A DNA stretch of 18,794 bases, from positions 1 to 18,794 of the forward strand of contig UQGJ01000050.1 of the NCBI GenBank assembly GCA_900540545.1. The letters run 5' to 3'. Below the pieces are notes generated by a model. It saw only the letters and a list, made by a program, of their open reading frames with translations. It had not been told where the DNA came from and did no database searches. This stretch comes from an uncultured Eubacteriales bacterium (GTDB lineage Bacteria; Bacillota; Clostridia; Oscillospirales; Oscillospiraceae). The translations under genes were made by a program, and so were the position numbers. Shown in pieces: positions 6,677 through 13,358 of this stretch; positions within the stretch are counted from its first letter, which is position 1, and every line of letters starts with the position of its first letter.

Positions 6677-7285
6677 TCACGCCTGGAACATGCCGTCCAA
6701 AAACTTCATGACCTCGTCTACCACCCGGTCAAAATTTCTCTCCTCTTTGAACACCACCCAGTGCAAGCCCACGAAGTTGGCGATGCCCATCAGGGCAAAG
6801 CTCATGATCTCCGGGTCGATGTCCCGGACCTGGCCCTCCAGCTGGGCCTGCTGAAGCTGCTGGACATAGGCCCGGGAAAAGCTGGCGTAGTAGTCGTCAA
6901 ACAGCCGCTTGTCGATGAACATGGACTCCCAGGTGATATTGAACACATACTTGTGGTCCACGATGAACTCCAGCCAGGCCCGGAAGCCCTCCCGCTCCGC
7001 CTCCCGCCGGGTGGTGCAGCCGGCGATGGCCATGCTGATATGCCTGCGGATGCGGTGCCCGTACTGCCGCAGCAGATACTCATACAGGTGGATCTTGCTG
7101 TTGAAATAGATGTAGAAGGTGCCCGCCCCCACGCCCGCCCGGCCGGTGATGTCATTGATGGAGGTCTCGTAGTACCCCTTTTCACAAAACACCTCTTCCG
7201 CCGCCGCGCAGATGCGGTTCAAGGTCTCCTGTCCCCGCGCGGTTTTGGGTTGGTTCACCAGCAGTTCCTCCGGATGATTTGCCAT
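6677..7285 (-). CDS. TetR/AcrR-family transcriptional regulator
   Basis: A 202-residue regulator. The N-terminal helix-turn-helix runs from GQETLNRICAAAEEVF to the recognition segment GAGTFYIYFNSKIHLYEYLL, typical of TetR DNA-binding domains; the rest is an all-helical ligand-binding and dimer domain. The ATG at 7285 is preferred for the GAGGA five bases upstream; a longer reading to 7345 would run through its own promoter. It has its own promoter and terminator, and the next minus-strand transcription unit starts with a perfect palindrome at the start site, so it probably represses the transporter/acyl-CoA locus and responds to an acid or acyl-CoA (inference, by analogy with TetR-type fatty-acid regulators such as Bacillus FadR). 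Confidence 0.92.
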   Translation of the reverse strand: MANHPEELLVNQPKTARGQETLNRICAAAEEVFCEKGYYETSINDITGRAGVGAGTFYIYFNSKIHLYEYLLRQYGHRIRRHISMAIAGCTTRREAEREGFRAWLEFIVDHKYVFNITWESMFIDKRLFDDYYASFSRAYVQQLQQAQLEGQVRDIDPEIMSFALMGIANFVGLHWVVFKEERNFDRVVDEVMKFLDGMFQA

Positions 7286-7316
7286 ATCGTTCCTCTTTCC
7301 TGCCAACGGTACAGCT

Positions 7317-7345
7317 ATCTTACCATGACCTGAATGAAGTTTCAA
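7317..7345 (-). promoter_or_regulatory. Promoter of the minus-strand TetR gene
   Basis: The minus strand reads TTGAAA (7340-7345), 17 nt, then TAAGAT (7317-7322), 31 bases before the ATG. TACCATGA (7321-7328) and TGAAGTTT (7335-7342), between the boxes, each match the operator half-sites at 6514-6537 in 6 of 8 positions, but with 6 rather than 8 bases between them. It may be a weak autoregulatory site. Confidence 0.55.
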
Positions 7346-7390
7346 GGGCCGGACGCCGCCTCTCTGACTGACTCCACTATCCGCAAACCG

Positions 7391-7422
7391 AAAAAAGCGC
7401 GCTGCAATGGATTGCAGCGCGC
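7391..7422 (-). terminator. Intrinsic terminator of the M23 peptidase-like gene
   Basis: An 11-bp stem (GCGCGCTGCAA/TTGCAGCGCGC) with a 4-nt loop is followed on the minus strand by six T (7391-7396), starting 8 nt after the stop at 7431. Confidence 0.88.
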
Positions 7423-7430
7423 CTTTTCGT

Positions 7431-8141
7431 TTACTGCTGGGGCAGGTAATTCACCGGGTCCACGCTCTCGCCGTTCTCCCGCATCTCGAAGTGCAGGTGG
7501 GGGGCCTTGGCGGCCTCGGCGGCGGCGGTGGCGCCCACGGAGCCGATGACGGTCCCGGCGGACACCTGGTCCCCCGCCTCCACGGCGGGAGTGGCGGCCA
7601 GGTTGCAGTAGATGCTCTCCACGCCGTCGGCGTGGGCGATGACCACCGTGGTGCCCATCAGGGCGTCGTCCTCCACCGAGGAGACGGTGCCGGCGGAGAC
7701 CGCCTTCACCTGGGTCCCCACGGCGGCGGCGATGTCCATGCCGGAGTGGGTCCGCCAGTCGGCCATGGTCTCGTCATAGGCCAGGACCTCCAGGGAGTAG
7801 TCCCCCACGACCTGTCCCCGCACCGGCCAGGTAAAGACCGTGGGGGCGGCGGGCGCCGGGGTGGGCGCGGGCGTGGGGGCAGGGGTAGCCGCCGGAGTGG
7901 GTTTGGCCGTGGGGACCGGCGTGGGAGCCACCGTGGGCCGGACTGCCGGGGTGGACGGGGCGGCGGTGACCACCACCTGGGTGGGGGCGGCCACGGCGGT
8001 ATCGCCGGGGCCCTGCCCGATGGAAGAGAAGAGATAATAGCCCGAAATTCCAATTGCGGCGACGCAGAGGAACAGGACTATGTAGAAGCCCTTTCCCTCC
8101 ATGAAATCGCCGACGCGTTCCAAAATGGGTTTCTTTTTCAT
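7431..8141 (-). CDS. Membrane-anchored M23/LytM-domain protein, SpoIIQ-like
   Basis: A 236-residue protein with a short basic cytoplasmic start, one transmembrane helix (about 19-39), a Pro/Thr/Ala-rich linker (about 59-101) with APT repeats, and a C-terminal LytM domain. The zinc ligands are present as His132 and Asp136 in HSGMD and His217 in HLH (215-217). The further active-site His of M23 enzymes, usually in a YxH motif, is replaced by Asn180 in YCN. The ATG at 8141 has GGAGGT six bases upstream. Architecture and size fit SpoIIQ, which faces the engulfment space in the forespore membrane and pairs with SpoIIIAH. A forespore-type promoter upstream supports this. A vegetative cell-wall endopeptidase is the alternative. 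Confidence 0.85.
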   Translation of the reverse strand: MKKKPILERVGDFMEGKGFYIVLFLCVAAIGISGYYLFSSIGQGPGDTAVAAPTQVVVTAAPSTPAVRPTVAPTPVPTAKPTPAATPAPTPAPTPAPAAPTVFTWPVRGQVVGDYSLEVLAYDETMADWRTHSGMDIAAAVGTQVKAVSAGTVSSVEDDALMGTTVVIAHADGVESIYCNLAATPAVEAGDQVSAGTVIGSVGATAAAEAAKAPHLHFEMRENGESVDPVNYLPQQ

Positions 8142-8161
8142 GGAAACACCTCCGTGCACCC

Positions 8162-8191
8162 TATTGTGGACAGGGTCCCGGAGTCTTATAC
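8162..8191 (-). promoter_or_regulatory. Candidate forespore (sigma-F/G type) promoter
   Basis: The minus strand reads GTATA (8187-8191), 15 nt, then GTCCACAATA (8162-8171). This fits the sigma-F consensus GYWTA-N15-GGNNANAHTR with one mismatch, and the -10 part also resembles sigma-G. The start site would fall just before the GGAGGT of the M23 gene. I see no good sigma-A promoter here. Confidence 0.5.
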
Positions 8192-8249
8192 ACATCAATT
8201 CCATTTTTTCTTGTTTTTTCCGGTGTGGCAAAAAGCCCCGGACTTTTCG

Positions 8250-8278
8250 TTGACTTTGCGCCCAGAAAGGTGTAGAGT
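8250..8278 (+). promoter_or_regulatory. Sigma-A promoter of the zinc-ribbon gene
   Basis: TTGACT (8250-8255), a 17-nt spacer, then TAGAGT (8273-8278), 44 bases upstream of the ATG. AGAGGT precedes the start codon. Confidence 0.6.
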
Positions 8279-8322
8279 GAGGTATCGCCCAATTTGGCGA
8301 ACTAATTTAAAAGAGGTATACC

Positions 8323-8592
8323 ATGTTCCAAGACAAAATCATCGTCTGCAAGGATTGCGGACAGGAGTTCACCTTCACCGCCAGCGAGCAGGAGTTCTTC
8401 GCCGAGAAGGGCTTCACCAACGAGCCTCAGCGCTGCAAGCCCTGCCGCGACGCCCGGAAGGGTTCCTCCCGCAGCGGCGGCAGCCGCCAGATGTTCGAGG
8501 CCGTGTGCGCCGAGTGCGGCAAGACCTGCCAGGTGCCCTTCGAGCCCCGCGGTGACCGGCCCGTCTACTGCAGCGATTGTTTCCGCCGATAA
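8323..8592 (+). CDS. Small zinc-ribbon protein with two CxxC pairs of pairs
   Basis: An 89-residue protein made almost entirely of two zinc-binding units. The first pairs CKDC (9-12) with CKPC (38-41), separated by an aromatic/acidic stretch. The second pairs CAEC (66-69) with CSDC (84-87). A Ser/Gly/Arg linker joins them (about 46-55). It resembles the 'probable zinc-ribbon' and CxxC-type small proteins common in Firmicutes, whose role is not established. The protein could bind RNA, DNA or another protein. It is monocistronic, with its own promoter and a strong terminator, and runs divergently from the SpoIIQ-like gene. Confidence 0.9.
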   Translation: MFQDKIIVCKDCGQEFTFTASEQEFFAEKGFTNEPQRCKPCRDARKGSSRSGGSRQMFEAVCAECGKTCQVPFEPRGDRPVYCSDCFRR

Positions 8593-8604
8593 GCCAGGCC
8601 CACG

Positions 8605-8634
8605 AAAGAGCGCCCCAACCGGGGCGCTCTTTTT
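8605..8634 (+). terminator. Intrinsic terminator of the zinc-ribbon gene
   Basis: A 10-bp GC-rich stem (AGAGCGCCCC/GGGGCGCTCT), loop AACC, then a run of T, 12 nt after the stop codon. From here to the promoter at 8803 I see no gene or clear signal. Confidence 0.92.
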
Positions 8635-8802
8635 CCGTCGCCTTTTGGCTCCGCACCCGCAGTCCTATCTGTTCCCACCTAAAATTTAAGGAAGTTTTAA
8701 TGATTTCTTTCCCCTTCCCTACATCTTTCCATGCTATCCTTTCTATCGTAACCAGAGGGGACCGCGATTTGTGAATAAATTGAAAAGCTTGCGCCCGGTC
8801 GA

Positions 8803-8831
8803 TTGACTTGTGACAGATTGTCGTCTATGAT
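8803..8831 (+). promoter_or_regulatory. Sigma-A promoter of the TetR/efflux operon
   Basis: TTGACT (8803-8808), a 17-nt spacer, then TATGAT (8826-8831): a near-consensus promoter 44 bases before the GTG start. Confidence 0.85.
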
Positions 8832-8850
8832 ATGTGACAGTCTGTCATAT
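8811..8850 (+). promoter_or_regulatory. Two TGACA-type palindromic operators in the efflux promoter
   Basis: Site 1, TGACAGATTGTCG (8811-8823), lies between the -35 and -10 boxes and is a palindrome with one mismatch per arm. Site 2, TGACAGTCTGTCA (8835-8847), is a perfect 6-1-6 palindrome extended by TAT/ATA, directly after the -10 box. The centres are 24 bp apart. The layout fits autorepression by the TetR protein encoded next. Confidence 0.72.
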
Positions 8851-8875
8851 ACCACTCAACAAGGAGGCGGATACG

Positions 8876-9508
8876 GTGCCGAGCAGCACCTTTTTTCATT
8901 TACCGGAGGAAAAGCGAACGACCATCCTCCGGTACGCGCGGGAGGAGTTCTCCCGGGTCCCCTACTCCGAAGCCTCCATCAACCGCATCGTGCGGAACGC
9001 GGGCATCCCCCGGGGCAGCTTCTACATGTACTTTACCGACAAGGGCGATTTGTTCCACTATCTCCTGTCTGAGTACAGCCGCCGCATCCAGGACCGGCTG
9101 GAGGCCCTCCTCACCCAGCACCACGGCGACCTCTTCGCGGTCCTGCCCGCCTTTTACGACTACATACAGGCGGACTACCGCAATCCCAAGAGCAGCCAGG
9201 GCTACCAGCTGGCGGTGGACATCATGCGTCTGAACCCGGAGATGCGCCCCAGCGTCATGCTCCTCTGCGACGCCCCGCCCTATCTCCAGCGGCTGGTGGC
9301 CCGCATCGACCGGGACCGGCTGGTGCTGGAGGAGGCGGACGACCTGGAGGACATCCTGCGCATCCTCATCAGCGTCACCGCCCCCGCCATCCGGGAGGGC
9401 ATGCTCTCCGACGACCCGGCCCCGGCCCGGGCGCGCTATCTCAATATCCTTCACATCCTCGCACGGGGCATGGCAAGGGCGCCCGCCCCGGTTCTATCCC
9501 ATCATTAA
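8876..9508 (+). CDS. TetR-family repressor of the efflux operon
   Basis: A 210-residue regulator with an N-terminal TetR helix-turn-helix: RTTILRYAREEFSR, then ASINRIVRNAGIPRG and SFYMYFTDKGDLFHYLL. The C-terminal part is the variable helical ligand-binding domain. The GTG at 8876 is chosen for AAGGAGG eight bases upstream; an in-frame GTG at 8834 would lie inside the second operator. It precedes the adaptor gene by 14 bp in the same transcript, and its promoter carries two palindromes, so it most likely represses itself and the exporter and is released by the exported or a related compound (inference). Confidence 0.92.
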   Translation: MPSSTFFHLPEEKRTTILRYAREEFSRVPYSEASINRIVRNAGIPRGSFYMYFTDKGDLFHYLLSEYSRRIQDRLEALLTQHHGDLFAVLPAFYDYIQADYRNPKSSQGYQLAVDIMRLNPEMRPSVMLLCDAPPYLQRLVARIDRDRLVLEEADDLEDILRILISVTAPAIREGMLSDDPAPARARYLNILHILARGMARAPAPVLSHH

Positions 9509-9522
9509 AAGGAGCTTGCGAC

Positions 9523-11268
9523 ATGGAAAACACCGAACTCAAACAGGAAGTCCCGGCGGCGGCCCCCGCCCCGGAGAAGGCCAAGCAGGTCCAGCCCCCC
9601 AAGCCCAGGAAAAAGCGCAAGTGGCTCAAGCGGCTCATCATCGTGGCCGTGGCCGCCCTGGTGGTGGTACTGGTGCTGCGCAGCTGCTCCCAGACCGGCG
9701 CCAGCCTTATCTCCAACAGCTACCTGCCCAGCACCGCGGCCAAGCAGGAGCTGGTGGTCTCCGTCTCCGGCACCGGCGCCATCCAGCCCATCCACTCCTA
9801 CAAGGTCACCACCCTCATCAAGGGCGAGGTGCTGGAGGCCCCCTTCGAGGAGGGCCAGACCGTCCACAAGGACGACCTGCTCTTCCGCATCGACTCCAAG
9901 GACGTGGAGAGCAACATCAGCCAGCTGGAGCGCTCCGTCCTGAGCGCCGAGCGGTCCGTCCAGACCGCCGAGCTGTCCCTGGAGTCCGCCCAGCTGGCCT
10001 ATAACGACCTGCTGAAAACCAAGTCCGACAACCAGAAGGACCGAGACATCAAGGCCAACGCCACCGGCGTGGTCACCAAGGTCTACGTGGACCCCGGCGA
10101 CAAGGTGACCGCCGGCACCCCCATTGCCGACATCCTGGACCGGGACAACCTGAAGCTGGAGGTCCCCTTCCACTCCGCCGACGCCGCCTCCTTCACGGTG
10201 GGTCAGGCCGCCACCGTCACGGTGGACGGCACCCTCAACACCATCTACGGCTCCATCGACTCCATCGCCGCCACCGACGAGGTGGGCCCCGGCGGCACCC
10301 TGGTGCGCAAGGTCACGGTCAAGGTGGTCAACCCCGGCGCCCTGGACACCAACTCCAGCGGCACCGCCTCCGTGGGCTCCGCCTCCAGCGCCCAGAGCGC
10401 CAACTTCCAGTACGCCGAGAGCAAGCAGCTGGTGGCCAAGGTCTCCGGCGAGATCGAGACCCTGAACCTCACCGAGAGCGGCCGGGTCACCAAGGACCAG
10501 ATCGTGGGCCAGTTCAAGGATACCGACATGGACAGCCAGATCGAGAACGCCCGCATCTCCGTCCAGAACGCCCGGCTCCAGGTGGAAAACGCCAAGCTCC
10601 AGGTGGAGAACACCAAGAGCCAGCTTCAGAACGCCCGGGACACCTTGGAGGACTACTCCATCACCTCCACCATCGACGGCACCGTCATTGAGAAGAACTA
10701 CGACGTGGGCGACACCCTGGACACCACCTCCTCCGCCGCCACCGGGGTCACCTACCCCGCCGTCATCTACGACCTGTCCGCCCTCACCTTCGACATCGGC
10801 ATCGACGAGCTGGACATCAACAAGATCCACGTGGGCCAGGCCGTGGAGATCACCTCCGACGCCCTGGACGGCCAGACCTTCACCGGCAAGGTGGATAAGG
10901 TCAACATCAACGGCGCCACCTCCGGCGGCGTCACCACCTACCCTGTCACCGTCCTCATCGACGGCTCCCCCGCCGAGCTCAAGCCCGGCATGAACGTGTC
11001 GGCCAAAATCATCGTGGAGGACGCGGGCACCGTGCTGTGCATCCCCGTAGACGCGGTCCAGCGGGGCAACACCGTTATGGTGGCCGGCCCCGGCGCCCTG
11101 GGCGAGGACGGCTCTCTGACCGACCCCACCAAGCTGGAGGCGCGGGAGGTCACCCTGGGCCGCAACGACTCGGAGTACATCGAGGTCCTCTCCGGCCTGG
11201 AGGAGGGCGACGTGGTCTACGTCCAGCGCCAGGGCAGCAATATGATGGCTATGATGATGGGGGGCTAA
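9523..11268 (+). CDS. Efflux adaptor (MacA/YknX-like membrane fusion protein) with duplicated lipoyl module
   Basis: A 581-residue membrane-anchored adaptor that should work with the ABC ATPase and permease encoded next. A basic stretch (28-37) precedes one transmembrane helix (about 38-53). Four half-lipoyl motifs are visible: 95-124, 178-199, 302-332 and 382-400, so the barrel-sandwich/coiled-coil/beta-barrel unit seems to occur twice. The first hairpin (about 129-165) is short; the second contains five Asn-led heptads (342-376). The C-terminal VIxED...IPVDAVQ segment (about 497-513) is typical of the membrane-proximal domain. YknX-type adaptors are usually nearer 380 residues, so the duplication explains the length. 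The ATG has AAGGAG eight bases upstream, and the next gene begins 3 bp after the stop. Confidence 0.9.
   Translation: MENTELKQEVPAAAPAPEKAKQVQPPKPRKKRKWLKRLIIVAVAALVVVLVLRSCSQTGASLISNSYLPSTAAKQELVVSVSGTGAIQPIHSYKVTTLIKGEVLEAPFEEGQTVHKDDLLFRIDSKDVESNISQLERSVLSAERSVQTAELSLESAQLAYNDLLKTKSDNQKDRDIKANATGVVTKVYVDPGDKVTAGTPIADILDRDNLKLEVPFHSADAASFTVGQAATVTVDGTLNTIYGSIDSIAATDEVGPGGTLVRKVTVKVVNPGALDTNSSGTASVGSASSAQSANFQYAESKQLVAKVSGEIETLNLTESGRVTKDQIVGQFKDTDMDSQIENARISVQNARLQVENAKLQVENTKSQLQNARDTLEDYSITSTIDGTVIEKNYDVGDTLDTTSSAATGVTYPAVIYDLSALTFDIGIDELDINKIHVGQAVEITSDALDGQTFTGKVDKVNINGATSGGVTTYPVTVLIDGSPAELKPGMNVSAKIIVEDAGTVLCIPVDAVQRGNTVMVAGPGALGEDGSLTDPTKLEAREVTLGRNDSEYIEVLSGLEEGDVVYVQRQGSNMMAMMMGG
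10546..10650 (+). repeat. Tandem 21-bp (heptad) repeat inside the adaptor gene
   Basis: Five in-frame 21-bp units encode NARISVQ, NARLQVE, NAKLQVE, NTKSQLQ and NARDTLE, a regular coiled-coil. The near-identical DNA of the middle units suggests growth by slippage or unequal exchange, so the hairpin length may vary between strains. Confidence 0.8.
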
Positions 11269-11271
11269 GCC

Positions 11272-12021
11272 TTGGAACACCTCATCGAGTTAAGGGACGT
11301 CTATAAGATCTACCAGATGGGCGAGGAGACCGTCCGCGCCCTGGACGGGGTGGACATCGCCATCGACCCCGGGGAGTTCGTGGCCATCGTGGGCTCCTCC
11401 GGCTCCGGCAAGTCCACGGCCATGAACATCATCGGCTGCCTGGACGTGCCCACCTCCGGCTCCTACCATCTGGGGGGCATCGACGTGTCCACCATGGAGG
11501 ACGACCAGCAAGCCGACATCCGCAACAAGATGCTGGGTTTCATCTTCCAGCAGTACAACCTCATCCCCAAGCTCAACGTGCTGGAAAACGTGGAGCTGCC
11601 CCTCCTCTACGCAGGGTACGACGCCGGGGAGCGGAAGGAGCGGGCCATGGCCTCCCTGGAGCGGGTGGGGCTGGCCGACAAGTACAAGAACCTGCCCAGC
11701 CAGCTCTCCGGCGGCCAGCAGCAGCGGGTGTCCATCGCCCGGGCCCTGGCCGGGAACCCCTCGGTCATCCTGGCCGACGAGCCCACTGGCGCGTTGGACT
11801 CCCGTACGGGCCGGGAGGTCCTCACCTTCCTCCAAAAGCTCAACAGCGAGGGGGACACCGTGGTCCTCATCACCCACGACAACTCCATCGCCGTCAAGGC
11901 CAAGCGGATCATCCGCCTCCAGGACGGCAAAATCATCTACGACGGCGACTCCCACGACCCCAAGGCCGTGGTCAGCGCCGAGGAGTACGCCGAAATGAAC
12001 GGAGAGGGGGCGGGGGCGTGA
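11272..12021 (+). CDS. ABC transporter ATP-binding protein (MacB/YknY-like)
   Basis: A 249-residue ATPase subunit that powers the exporter at the inner face of the membrane. It shows Walker A GSSGSGKST (41-49), Q-loop FQQYN (92-96), signature LSGGQQQR (145-152), Walker B VILADEP (165-171) and the switch His202 in LITHD. These features and the LolD/MacB-type N-terminus (LIELRDVYKIYQMG) place it in the family that pairs with FtsX-like permeases. The start is TTG at 11272, three bases after the adaptor stop, with a G-rich Shine-Dalgarno (GGGGGG) overlapping the end of that gene; initiation therefore probably depends on translation of the adaptor. Its end overlaps the permease start by 4 bp. Confidence 0.95.
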   Translation: MEHLIELRDVYKIYQMGEETVRALDGVDIAIDPGEFVAIVGSSGSGKSTAMNIIGCLDVPTSGSYHLGGIDVSTMEDDQQADIRNKMLGFIFQQYNLIPKLNVLENVELPLLYAGYDAGERKERAMASLERVGLADKYKNLPSQLSGGQQQRVSIARALAGNPSVILADEPTGALDSRTGREVLTFLQKLNSEGDTVVLITHDNSIAVKAKRIIRLQDGKIIYDGDSHDPKAVVSAEEYAEMNGEGAGA

Positions 12022-13250
12022 ACTTCAGCCAATCCTTCCGCCTGGCCCTCAAGAGCCTGCTCACCAGCAAGATGCGGGCCCTGCTGACCATGCTGGGCAT
12101 CATCATCGGCGTGGCCGCCGTCATCGTCATCACCAGCCTGGGCGGCGGTATGCAGAAGATGATGAACGACCAGTTCGAGTCCCTGGGCGCCAACCTCATC
12201 CAGGTCCAGATCTGGGGCCGCGGCTCCGGGTCCTCCCGCACCATCGAGCCCAGCGACATGTACGCCCTGGTGGATAAGTACCCCCAGTATCTGGCCGGGG
12301 TCAGCCCCTACGTCAGCACCCGGGCCACCATCCGCAACGGCACCGAGGAGTACAAGCGCACCAGCATCTACGGCGTCAGCGAGGTCTTTTACGACGCCGA
12401 CCGCAACCAGGCCATGAGCGGCGAGACCCTGGGCGAGGGCCGCTTCATCTCCTACATCGACGTGGACCGCTACCAGAACGTCTGCGTCATCGGCAGCTAC
12501 CTGGCCGAGACCGCCTTCCGGGGCGACGCCCTGGGCAAGACCCTCACCATCCAGGGCACCCCCTTCACCATCGTGGGCGTCCTGGCCCAAAAGGCCGACA
12601 ACACCGAGGGCAGCGGCGACGACGTGATGTTCATCCCCTACGGGATGGCCATGCGCCTCAACGGCACCTCCGACGTGAGTCTCTACCTCTTCAACAGCGC
12701 GGGCAAGGACAACGCCAGCGTGGCCAAGGGCATCATCGAGGACCGGCTCTTCCAGACCTTCCAGTCCTCGGACTACTACATGGCCATGTCCAGCGCCGAA
12801 ATGATGGACGCCATGAATACCATGATGAACACCATGATGGTGGTGCTGGTGGCCATCGCCGCCATCTCCCTGCTGGTGGGCGGCATCGGCATCATGAACA
12901 TCATGCTGGTCTCCGTCACCGAGCGGACCCGGGAGATCGGCATCCGCAAGTCCCTGGGCGCCAAGCGCAAGGACATCCGGGGCCAGTTCATCATCGAGGC
13001 TGGCACCACCTCCGCCATCGGCGGCGTGCTGGGCATCGGTCTGGGCATCGGACTGGCCAACGTGGCGGGCACCCTCATCGGCGGCATGATGAGCACCGGC
13101 ATGGGCGGCGGTGATTTCACCGCCGTCACCTCCGCCGGCAGCGTCCTCATCGCCTTCGGCGTGTCCGTTGCCATCGGCATCCTCTTCGGCTACCTCCCCG
13201 CCAACAAGGCCGCCAAGCTCAACCCCATCGACGCACTGAGGTACGACTAA
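12018..13250 (+). CDS. ABC transporter permease, MacB/FtsX type
   Basis: A 410-residue permease with one N-terminal transmembrane helix (about 21-42), a large extracytoplasmic domain of the MacB_PCD type (about 43-270), and three C-terminal helices. Between the second and third lies the conserved cytoplasmic segment with VTERTREIGIRKSLGA, which contacts the ATPase, and it ends PANKAAKLNPIDALRYD as in MacB and YknZ. The start is GTG in a GTGA overlap with the ATPase gene. Family members extrude macrolides, peptides or lipopeptides, or deliver signals at the envelope by mechanotransmission rather than classical transport. The cargo cannot be told here. It closes the repressor-adaptor-ATPase-permease operon. 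Confidence 0.95.
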   Translation: MNFSQSFRLALKSLLTSKMRALLTMLGIIIGVAAVIVITSLGGGMQKMMNDQFESLGANLIQVQIWGRGSGSSRTIEPSDMYALVDKYPQYLAGVSPYVSTRATIRNGTEEYKRTSIYGVSEVFYDADRNQAMSGETLGEGRFISYIDVDRYQNVCVIGSYLAETAFRGDALGKTLTIQGTPFTIVGVLAQKADNTEGSGDDVMFIPYGMAMRLNGTSDVSLYLFNSAGKDNASVAKGIIEDRLFQTFQSSDYYMAMSSAEMMDAMNTMMNTMMVVLVAIAAISLLVGGIGIMNIMLVSVTERTREIGIRKSLGAKRKDIRGQFIIEAGTTSAIGGVLGIGLGIGLANVAGTLIGGMMSTGMGGGDFTAVTSAGSVLIAFGVSVAIGILFGYLPANKAAKLNPIDALRYD

Positions 13251-13251
13251 C

Positions 13252-13342
13252 GAATTAACGAATTAAGAATGAACAATGAAGAATGAAGAATTACATACCC
13301 CGGAAAGTCCATTCTTCATTCTTACTTCTTAATTCTTCATTC
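13252..13342. repeat. AT-rich imperfect inverted repeat between exporter and SLH gene
   Basis: A left arm (about 13252-13287) and a right arm (about 13309-13342), built of GAATTAAG and GAATGAAG units, are reverse complements over roughly 35 bp with a few mismatches, around a 21-nt loop. The composition is strikingly AT-rich in this GC-rich DNA. It looks like a miniature inserted or dispersed element. It has no T-run, and its right end lies just before the SLH ribosome binding site, so it may affect expression. Confidence 0.65.
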
Positions 13343-13358
13343 ATCAAGGAGTGTTACT

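Noticed and set aside
7840..8037. Low-complexity GC-rich repeats that might be a tandem-repeat locus or CRISPR-like array
   Set aside because: They are the coding DNA of the Pro/Thr/Ala linker of the M23 protein; units are short, irregular and without spacers.
9505..11280. Long open frame of 591 codons on the minus strand, antisense to the adaptor gene
   Set aside because: Almost entirely Gly/Val/Leu/Asp/His repeats caused by the GC bias of the real gene; no ribosome binding site or known domain.
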